A DNA stretch of 5,512 nt from contig VGKM01000086.1 in NCBI GenBank assembly GCA_016867005.1, positions 1 through 5,512 on the forward strand, in the 5' to 3' direction. This document shows, piece by piece, positions 1-4,564 of the stretch (position 1 is its first letter; each line of letters starts with the position of its first letter). Under the pieces are notes generated by a model that searched no databases, was not told the origin of the DNA, and was given only the letters and a program-made list of their open reading frames with translations. The stretch comes from Candidatus Omnitrophota bacterium (GTDB taxonomy: Bacteria > Omnitrophota > Gorgyraeia > Gygaellales > Profunditerraquicolaceae). The position numbers and the translations under genes were made by a program.

Positions 1-2061
1 GTAACTGCCATTTCTTTGGCGCAATATGTCGATAAATACCCTCAATTAGAAGAACCGGTCAGCAGGATGCTGAAAGAAGCTGATTTGAATATCCGTTTGG
101 GCATTATGAGCGGCCTGGGGCAGTCAAATAGCGCCAAAGCAATTGAATTTATAAAGCCGTTTTTGGCTGATACTGAGCCGTTATTAAAGCAGCAGGCAGT
201 GTTTTCCCTCGGGCAGATTGACAGGCCGGAAGTTATGCCGCTTATTAAGCCGCTTGTTTTTGATAAATTACCCGAGATAAGGAGCGCTGTGGCAGCTGTT
301 TACGGAGCAAAGGCAACGCCGGATTTGATAGAGCCCATAAGAAACTTGATTAAAGACGAAAGCCCTTTGGTGCGGCAGCAGGCGATAATCTCCTTTGCGC
401 AAATACCGGATGCGCCGCTTGTTGAGATTGCGCCATTCTTAAATGACAAGATCCCGGAAATAAAATTAGCGGCGATCCAGGCCACAAGCCCTAAAGTGGG
501 GATCGAGCCGATAATAAGCCAGTCATTTATGAAGTTAGCGCGTGAAGATATCTCTATCCCTGTGCGTGCAGCTGCGACAATGCATTTGGATAAGATCCGA
601 GTGCCGGAAATAGCAAATATTGTGGAGAATAATTTCCGCAGTGATAATCTTTTGCTGCGCCAGAGCGCGATTAATGTAGCCGGCAGGATTGACTTGCCGC
701 AGATGATCCCGATTCTTTCTCAGGCTGCCAGCGACCCGCACTCTTTTACCAGGAGTTCTGCGTTGTATGGCCTCGGCAACAAAATCTCCCAAAGCCCGAT
801 GGTGGTGGAGGTGATTAAGCCGTATGTAAACGATCCTATGCCTGTTGTACGCTTAGCCGCTGTATCTAGTATTGGTAGCGTGGATAAACCGGGAATCGAC
901 AAATTGTTATCATCTCGTTTAACTGATTCATCTTCTTTCGTTAGGCAAGTCGCTATTTCTAACCTAGGCCTAAGAGTGCATAAAAATCAAGAGTTAATTA
1001 ATCCATTAGTTGATAGATTAAAGAACGATGCTGACCCTTGGTCACGTCACTTAGCTGCCTTTTCTTTAAAAACTGTCCAATCGCCACAGATAGAATCGGT
1101 AAAACCATTAATTCAACAAAATGTACCGGAAATAAAAGTTGTGGTTATAACTCCAGGGGTTGATGACTTTTTTCCTTGGACTCCTGGGAGAGATATTTCA
1201 CAGGATGCTACCAATAATTGGCAGTTGAGGAAGATTTTTGAACTAGGGGGCGTCAAAGTGCTTGAGCATAGGTGGTCAGGAAAAATGTGGGAGTTGCCTC
1301 AAGTTCAACGTTCCTTTGAACAAACACAATTGGCCGCCTTAAAACTCGCAGGACCAAATGGTGCCATATTAAATTTGACTCATAGCGGAGGATCTTTTGT
1401 TGCAGAGCCTTTATTTAATCATATTAGGCCAGGTATAAACACCCAAATAACAGACGCCATTAATCAACAAAGAATCAAGATGATTACTTTAAATTCTTAT
1501 TCAACTTCTGATTTTTCTAAGATAGATCATGATTTTAAGAATTTTAGCAATATCGCCGACCTTTCATTTATATCTTCTTTTAATCGAATTCCTACAGGAA
1601 TTCTACCACTGGATGCATCTTTGGCTTTATCTAATAGACATAATATTAATTATGTCTCCAGTCCTGAATTTCACTCTGCATTTACAAATCCGAAAGTCAT
1701 AGCATCCATAATTCAACAGACCTTTCCAAATCTATCTATGCCAAAATTAGATATAATGATTAAACAACAGAATACTTTGAGCTGGAAATATTTTCCAACA
1801 CATGGCAATTGGCCAGAAATATATAATTTTTCTTCCATAGCGCCACCTGATTATTACTTAAAACAACAGATAAATAGTCAAATAAACACTCAGCCCGTTT
1901 ATACACCAATGCCAGTATATACCCCTCAGCGCGGTTATTGGCCTGGAACATACAATTTCAATATTCGTGCTCCAGACGACTATTATCTTCATCAACAGCA
2001 ATTCAGTTTGCCAGAGATATCGGAACCGCCATCTATGCCAAAAATAAATTATAATAAATGA
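1..2061 (+). CDS. HEAT-repeat protein fused to an alpha/beta-hydrolase-like domain (5' end outside window)
   Basis: The frame is open from base 1, so the N-terminus is missing; a TTG at 16 is only an internal Leu codon. 686 residues are visible, numbered here from base 1. Residues 1 to about 379 hold eleven HEAT/PBS-lyase-like units of about 31 residues, each with a helix of the type P-x-V-R-x-x-A (for example PLVRQQAIISF, PVVRLAAVSSIG). A twelfth unit breaks off after VPEIK (375-379) and runs straight into the strand VVVITPG (380-386). From there the pattern is that of an alpha/beta hydrolase: a nucleophile-elbow-like THSGG (460-464, Ser462), a later strand KMITLNS, and a possible catalytic His558 in PEFHSAFTNP. 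The acid residue is unclear; Asn528 (FNRIPTG) or Asp520 are near the expected place. Residues 600-686 form a Pro/Tyr/Gln-rich tail with a repeated motif. HEAT arrays usually bind proteins; the hydrolase role and substrate are inference. The next gene begins 13 bases downstream, which suggests co-transcription. Confidence 0.85.
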   Translation, partial: VTAISLAQYVDKYPQLEEPVSRMLKEADLNIRLGIMSGLGQSNSAKAIEFIKPFLADTEPLLKQQAVFSLGQIDRPEVMPLIKPLVFDKLPEIRSAVAAVYGAKATPDLIEPIRNLIKDESPLVRQQAIISFAQIPDAPLVEIAPFLNDKIPEIKLAAIQATSPKVGIEPIISQSFMKLAREDISIPVRAAATMHLDKIRVPEIANIVENNFRSDNLLLRQSAINVAGRIDLPQMIPILSQAASDPHSFTRSSALYGLGNKISQSPMVVEVIKPYVNDPMPVVRLAAVSSIGSVDKPGIDKLLSSRLTDSSSFVRQVAISNLGLRVHKNQELINPLVDRLKNDADPWSRHLAAFSLKTVQSPQIESVKPLIQQNVPEIKVVVITPGVDDFFPWTPGRDISQDATNNWQLRKIFELGGVKVLEHRWSGKMWELPQVQRSFEQTQLAALKLAGPNGAILNLTHSGGSFVAEPLFNHIRPGINTQITDAINQQRIKMITLNSYSTSDFSKIDHDFKNFSNIADLSFISSFNRIPTGILPLDASLALSNRHNINYVSSPEFHSAFTNPKVIASIIQQTFPNLSMPKLDIMIKQQNTLSWKYFPTHGNWPEIYNFSSIAPPDYYLKQQINSQINTQPVYTPMPVYTPQRGYWPGTYNFNIRAPDDYYLHQQQFSLPEISEPPSMPKINYNK
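1801..1998 (+). repeat. Duplicated 23-residue motif in the tail of the HEAT/hydrolase protein
   Basis: Residues 601-623 and 644-666 of the visible protein share the pattern G-x-W-P-x-x-Y-N-F-x-x-x-A-P-x-D-Y-Y-L-x-Q-Q, with 14 of 22 aligned positions identical from the Gly onward. They are offset by 43 residues (129 bases). The linker contains a smaller double motif, PVYTP at 632-636 and 638-642. I do not recognise the motif. It is rich in aromatic residues and proline and lies outside the predicted enzyme core, so a binding or anchoring role is possible but unproven. Confidence 0.8.
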
Positions 2062-2062
2062 G

Positions 2063-2069
2063 AGGAGAG
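2063..2069 (+). promoter_or_regulatory. Ribosome binding site of the membrane-protein gene
   Basis: AGGAGAG lies within the 13-base gap after the stop codon of the HEAT/hydrolase gene. The AGGAG core ends 7 bases before the ATG at 2075. This fixes the start of the second gene and supports translation from a shared message. Confidence 0.75.
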
Positions 2070-2074
2070 TTATC

Positions 2075-2710
2075 ATGAATTACCGAAACGAGAATATTTT
2101 TAGAAAACCATTGGGCGTAAAAGTATTTGGGATCGGGAATATGATTTTTTCTTCCACTATTCTCATTGTTTATTTACCTTATTTTTTGTTTACAGTAGTT
2201 TTTGGCATACTGAGCGATAGGGAGCTGTATGGGATAATTGAATGGATCTATCTGGCTATTATTAATAGAATTAATATTTCCGTAGCTTTCATTTTTTCAT
2301 TTTTGCTCTTTTTATCGGGCGTATTCTTATTAAAAGGGAATGTAAAAGCAAGAAAGTTGGCAAGAATTTCAAGCATGACTATTGTTCTTTCTTCCTTTAT
2401 CGGTATAGTAAGTACTATTTCGGTTCAGTTAATTTATCCTGGGAAAAGATTATTTGGTTTAAACCCTTGGGTTTATTTTGATATCATATTCCTTATTTAT
2501 ACCTTTTTTCTTAATACCTATCTTAGCCGGGCTCCTATCAAAAAATTATTTCCAGACGAAAATCTAAAAATTATATTTATTAAAGGGCATAATGAACAAT
2601 CGGTATCTTTTAAAAAATATATTGTATTGATTCTGATTTCATTTTTTTTCCCAATTCCCCTTTGGATTCTCCACTATATTTATACTTTATTTATAAAGTA
2701 TTTTTATTAG
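2075..2710 (+). CDS. Five-helix integral membrane protein of unknown function
   Basis: This is a 211-residue protein with a good Shine-Dalgarno sequence and an ATG start. Hydrophobic segments lie at about residues 22-45, 68-86, 98-120, 132-150 and 181-207. They are separated by short basic loops such as KGNVKARKLAR (87-97) and SRAPIKKLFPDE (151-162). By the positive-inside rule these loops are probably cytoplasmic. No signal peptide or catalytic motif is seen. The middle part, in which a lysine/arginine-rich loop with KARKLAR precedes a helix and a later helix ends in a short RAPIKKLF-type segment, resembles small uncharacterised multi-pass proteins of environmental bacteria; this is an impression from memory. 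The gene follows the HEAT/hydrolase gene by 13 bases and shares its AT-rich composition, so the two may have been acquired and expressed together. The function is unknown. Confidence 0.8.
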   Translation: MNYRNENIFRKPLGVKVFGIGNMIFSSTILIVYLPYFLFTVVFGILSDRELYGIIEWIYLAIINRINISVAFIFSFLLFLSGVFLLKGNVKARKLARISSMTIVLSSFIGIVSTISVQLIYPGKRLFGLNPWVYFDIIFLIYTFFLNTYLSRAPIKKLFPDENLKIIFIKGHNEQSVSFKKYIVLILISFFFPIPLWILHYIYTLFIKYFY

Positions 2711-2711
2711 G

Positions 2712-2733
2712 AAAGCAGGGACAAAGCAGGGAC
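2712..2733 (+). repeat. 11-bp tandem repeat at the left edge of the REP region
   Basis: AAAGCAGGGAC occurs twice without a gap (2712-2722 and 2723-2733). The second copy runs into the first REP hairpin. It starts two bases after the stop codon of the membrane-protein gene and may be a scar of slippage or REP insertion. Confidence 0.7.
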
Positions 2734-2808
2734 GTCCTCCAAAGGGACACCCTGAGGCTTCTTAGCTCTTTGTAAATAAACAGGTTGCAATAAGCATAAT
2801 AAATATTG
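2729..2808 (+). repeat. 80-bp REP-type repeat, copy 1
   Basis: This copy begins with a 24-bp hairpin sequence (2729-2752): left arm GGGACGTCC, loop TCCAAA, right arm GGGACACCC. It folds best on the - strand, where two central positions become G-T wobble pairs. A 56-bp AT-rich tail without strong structure follows. Copy 2 starts 86 bases further on and matches it at 79 of 80 bases (G2787 against A2873). The two copies are separated by six bases. Confidence 0.9.
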
Positions 2809-2814
2809 TATAAA

Positions 2815-2894
2815 GGGACGTCCTCCAAAGGGACACCCTGAGGCTTCTTAGCTCTTTGTAAATAAACAGGTTACAATAAGCATAATAAATATTG
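2815..2894 (+). repeat. 80-bp REP-type repeat, copy 2
   Basis: This is the second direct copy, with its hairpin at 2815-2838 and its AT-rich tail ending 53 bases before the transposase start codon. Near identity with copy 1 points to a recent duplication. The repeat lies in the leader region of the transposase gene, so the hairpin could also affect its expression. Confidence 0.9.
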
Positions 2895-2932
2895 CGTTAG
2901 ATTTTCTCTTCTTTTTCGTCAATTAAAGCAAA

Positions 2933-2940
2933 GGGAGGAG
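2933..2940 (+). promoter_or_regulatory. Strong ribosome binding site of the transposase gene
   Basis: GGGAGGAG contains a full GGAGG core (2934-2938) with 9 bases before the ATG at 2948. The nearer ATG at 2941 is in another frame and stops after four codons, so 2948 is the start. Confidence 0.8.
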
Positions 2941-2947
2941 ATGTCTG

Positions 2948-3538
2948 ATGCCTAGAGTAGCGCGAAATCTCATAGATAATGGTTATTATCATATCGTTAC
3001 CAGAGGGCTTGATCGCAGGAAGCTATTCCGGTATAAGAACGATTTTAAATCGTTCATTGATATAACCGCAACATACTTGAAGCAATACAAAGTTCATATT
3101 TTGCATTATTGTTTGATGCCCAACCATCTGCATTTCTTAATTAGGGCAGTGGTTGCCCTTGATGTGCAGAAATTCATGCAGGTTATTTTACAGGTATACG
3201 CGGCCAATTTCCGTAAGAAATTCAAGTCCACTGGCTTTATATTCCAGAACCGGTATAAGAGCCGCTTGATTGATAGCGAAGCATATTTACTTGAATGCGC
3301 CCGTTACATTGAGCGTAACCCGGTAAGGGCAAAATTGGTCCAAGATATCTCAGAATACCCATGGAGCAGTTACTTGTATTATGCAAAAGGTATTCCGGAC
3401 AACATTATAACGCTAGATAATCCATTATATCTAGACATGGCAACAACAGAAGATGGGCGGAGAGAGGCATATGCAAGGTTCGTATCACTAGAACGTCCTT
3501 ATGATGATATTGTGGATAAAGAATTTAGAATTGGTTAG
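2948..3538 (+). CDS. REP-associated tyrosine transposase (RAYT; Y1/IS200-like HUH nuclease)
   Basis: This 196-residue protein belongs to the Y1_Tnp/TnpA-REP group, which nicks single-stranded REP hairpins through a 5'-phosphotyrosine intermediate. The landmarks come in the usual order: an N-terminal PRVARN, then GYYHIVTRG (12-20), the metal-binding pair H60-L-H62 within LMPNHLHFLI, NRYKSR (101-106), Y120 in RYIERNPVRA, and YPWSSY (137-142). By comparison with the E. coli RAYT, whose catalytic Tyr115 precedes I-Y-I-N-P-V, Tyr120 is the likely nucleophile. Length and all motifs are normal, so it may be active. The stop codon TAG (3536-3538) shares its last base with the right REP hairpin. Such genes are usually domesticated single-copy genes rather than freely moving insertion sequences. 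Its role here is probably REP spread or processing (inference). Confidence 0.93.
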   Translation: MPRVARNLIDNGYYHIVTRGLDRRKLFRYKNDFKSFIDITATYLKQYKVHILHYCLMPNHLHFLIRAVVALDVQKFMQVILQVYAANFRKKFKSTGFIFQNRYKSRLIDSEAYLLECARYIERNPVRAKLVQDISEYPWSSYLYYAKGIPDNIITLDNPLYLDMATTEDGRREAYARFVSLERPYDDIVDKEFRIG

Positions 3539-3561
3539 GGTGTCCCTTTTTGGGACGTCCC
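3538..3561 (+). repeat. Inverted REP hairpin at the 3' end of the transposase gene
   Basis: The arms GGGTGTCCC (3538-3546) and GGGACGTCC (3552-3560) enclose a TTTTT loop. All nine positions pair if two central G-T wobbles are allowed. The same sequence in opposite orientation starts each upstream 80-bp repeat. The AT-rich tail of the upstream copies is absent here. The hairpin could also stall or protect the end of the message, but the T run is in the loop, not after the stem, so it is not a standard terminator. Confidence 0.85.
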
Positions 3562-3607
3562 CATTATCTAAGTCCTTATTAATGTATTTTCCTAGTTTCC
3601 ATAATTT

Positions 3608-3639
3608 TAGACAGTATTGTTTATTTCATCATATATGAT
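3608..3639 (+). promoter_or_regulatory. Candidate promoter with overlapping palindromic operator, before the PilZ gene
   Basis: TAGACA (3608-3613, five of six matches to the -35 consensus) is followed after 18 bases by TATATG (3632-3637, four of six to the -10). A perfect 12-bp palindrome, ATCATATATGAT (3628-3639), covers the -10, as a repressor site would. The leader to the PilZ start would be about 75 bases. Chance matches are easy in such AT-rich DNA. The rest of the 3562-3720 gap shows nothing else clear. Confidence 0.3.
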
Positions 3640-3702
3640 TCATATATTAAGAAACGTTTTCTGTAATAATTGTCGGTAGCGGATGAATTTATAGCCATAT
3701 TT

Positions 3703-3709
3703 AAGGGAG
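3703..3709 (+). promoter_or_regulatory. Ribosome binding site of the PilZ gene
   Basis: AAGGGAG lies 11 bases before the ATG at 3721. The closer ATG at 3711 is followed by a stop after one further codon, so 3721 is the start. Confidence 0.6.
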
Positions 3710-3720
3710 TATGATATAAT

Positions 3721-4422
3721 ATGTCAGATCAGCGCAAGGCGGGAAGATGGAAAATAGGCAGGCCGGCAAAGATAAAACTCTTTGGGGCGTATGCATTTGC
3801 GCAATGCTATGTTAAGGACATAGGGTTTAAAGGGGCGCATATCGCCTTGGCAATAAAATTGCCCCAGGATGCTTTTGTCAAAATCTGCCTGCATCTTACA
3901 GATGACGTTATTTTGGATGCCGAAGTATGGGTTGCCTGGCACAAGGTGATTGACGGCATAAATCATTACGGCCTTTATTTTTCAAGAATCGCCGATCCGG
4001 ATAAAGAAAAAATATTCAGTTTTATGAAAAGGGATTTTCCTGTTCAGTTGTATCAGAAATGGCAGGGCAAGGAAGAGAAAGGGGGTATGATGGACCAGCA
4101 GAAAAATTATGAAGATAGACGGGTTTTTGAGCGTTTTCCGGTAAATTTTCCAGTAAGGTTTCTTAGTTTAGGGTTAAAACAGGAAGGCAGCGCACATGCT
4201 TGTGATATCAGCGCAAAGGGCGTCGGCTTTATTTCTAAAACAAAACTCACCCCGCACCTGTCTTTGGAATTATGGATGGATATGCCTGACAATGGCGAGC
4301 CGCTTTACACGCGTGGCGAAGTGGCTTGGTCAAAGCCGGCAGGAAACAATGAATACCGTACCGGGATAAGCCTGGAAAAGGCCGATTTTATGGGTTTGGG
4401 CCGTGCTTTAAGGGCAAAATAG
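3721..4422 (+). CDS. Protein with two tandem PilZ domains (likely cyclic-di-GMP receptor)
   Basis: This is a 233-residue soluble protein made of two PilZ beta-barrel domains, about residues 5-105 and 132-230, joined by a charged linker (about 112-131). PilZ domains bind c-di-GMP through an RxxxR motif and a D/N-x-S-x-x-G motif. The second domain has both: R134-VFE-R138 and D162-ISAK-G167. The first has R5-KAG-R9 and D33-IGFK-G38, in which the usual serine is glycine, so binding may be weaker or lost. The gap between the second arginine and the aspartate is 24 residues in both, which supports a domain duplication. There are no membrane helices or output domain, so it probably acts by binding a partner in motility, secretion or envelope functions (inference). 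It has its own ribosome site, and no operon link with the flanking genes is evident. Confidence 0.88.
   Translation: MSDQRKAGRWKIGRPAKIKLFGAYAFAQCYVKDIGFKGAHIALAIKLPQDAFVKICLHLTDDVILDAEVWVAWHKVIDGINHYGLYFSRIADPDKEKIFSFMKRDFPVQLYQKWQGKEEKGGMMDQQKNYEDRRVFERFPVNFPVRFLSLGLKQEGSAHACDISAKGVGFISKTKLTPHLSLELWMDMPDNGEPLYTRGEVAWSKPAGNNEYRTGISLEKADFMGLGRALRAK
4071..4092 (+). promoter_or_regulatory. Possible internal translation start between the two PilZ domains
   Basis: A purine-rich stretch (GGAAGAG, then GGGGG) precedes two in-frame ATG codons at 4087 and 4090 (Met123, Met124). Starting there would give a single-domain PilZ protein of about 110 residues beginning MDQQKNYEDRR, much like a free-standing PilZ protein. 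The G run is too close to the first ATG for ideal spacing, so this is only a possibility. Confidence 0.3.
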
Positions 4423-4426
4423 CGCC

Positions 4427-4444
4427 TTTTTTAGCGATAAAAAA
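4427..4444 (+). terminator. Weak AT stem-loop just after the PilZ gene
   Basis: TTTTTTA (4427-4433) can pair with TAAAAAA (4438-4444) around a GCGA loop, a GNRA-type tetraloop. It lies five bases after the stop codon. The stem is only A-T pairs and no T run follows, so it would be a poor terminator on its own. The A run may instead serve as an upstream element for the next promoter. Confidence 0.2.
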
Positions 4445-4446
4445 AC

Positions 4447-4475
4447 TTGAAATATAGATGAACATATGCTAAATT
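4447..4475 (+). promoter_or_regulatory. Candidate extended -10 promoter of the solute-binding protein gene
   Basis: TTGAAA (4447-4452) is separated by 17 bases from TAAATT (4470-4475), which is preceded by TG in the extended -10 position (TGCTAAATT). An A run (4439-4445) lies directly upstream. The predicted leader is about 80 bases. The spacing is ideal, the -10 match only moderate. Confidence 0.45.
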
Positions 4476-4532
4476 TTATTATTCATCCTTACCCAGCCCA
4501 AAAGGCAGTATTCTTAGTTTAAAACCCCAATA

Positions 4533-4544
4533 TATTAATTAATA
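4533..4544 (+). promoter_or_regulatory. 12-bp AT palindrome between promoter and start of the solute-binding protein gene
   Basis: TATTAATTAATA is a perfect palindrome located after the candidate promoter and 20 bases before the start codon. Sugar-uptake genes are often controlled by operators in this position, but pure A/T palindromes arise easily by chance. Confidence 0.2.
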
Positions 4545-4552
4545 ATATAAGC

Positions 4553-4559
4553 AAGGGGA
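4553..4559 (+). promoter_or_regulatory. Ribosome binding site of the solute-binding protein gene
   Basis: AAGGGGA ends five bases before the ATG at 4565, and the start it selects gives a complete lipoprotein signal peptide. Confidence 0.65.
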
Positions 4560-4564
4560 AATTG

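Larger units (their letters stand above)
2729..3561 (+). mobile_element. RAYT/REP unit: transposase gene flanked by inverted REP hairpins
   Basis: The transposase gene is bounded by two direct REP copies on the left and one inverted REP copy on the right (3538-3561). The right copy matches the reverse complement of the left 24-mers at 21 of 24 positions; the three differences lie in the loop and at the innermost stem position. RAYTs are Y1-family HUH nucleases known to bind and cut REP hairpins as single strands, and they are usually found next to their own REPs. The outer borders are set here by the hairpins. No target-site duplication was seen, and none is expected for this family. Confidence 0.7.

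Noticed and set aside
16..18. TTG as the true start of the HEAT-repeat gene
   Set aside because: The frame stays open to base 1, no ribosome site can be seen, and the first visible residues are already in the middle of a repeat.
300..902. Reverse-strand open frames across the HEAT repeats
   Set aside because: They are antisense shadows of a well-supported repeat protein, without ribosome sites or recognisable motifs. The same holds for reverse-strand frames over the PilZ and solute-binding genes.
2856..2886. Promoter inside the REP tail (TTGTAA and CATAAT)
   Set aside because: The spacing is 19 bases and the matches are weak in AT-rich DNA.
2729..2894. Two near-identical direct repeats as a possible CRISPR array
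   Set aside because: There are only two units of 80 bp with a six-base gap and no variable spacers, and a RAYT gene explains them better.
2941..2955. ATG two bases upstream frame-shifted from the transposase start, read as a leader peptide
   Set aside because: It gives only four codons and follows the ribosome site without spacing, so it is likely chance.
3538..3561. Rho-independent terminator after the transposase gene
   Set aside because: The stem is GC-rich, but the T run is in the loop and the stem is followed by CCATTATC. The inverted match to the upstream repeats shows it is a REP.
3648..3662. Catabolite-response (cre/LacI-type) operator around AAACGTTT
   Set aside because: It deviates from the cre consensus at two fixed positions, and no regulator or sugar gene is directly next to it.
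3715..3720. Perfect TATAAT just before the PilZ start codon
   Set aside because: It touches the ATG and lies downstream of the ribosome site, so a message starting from it would lack both; no -35 element fits.
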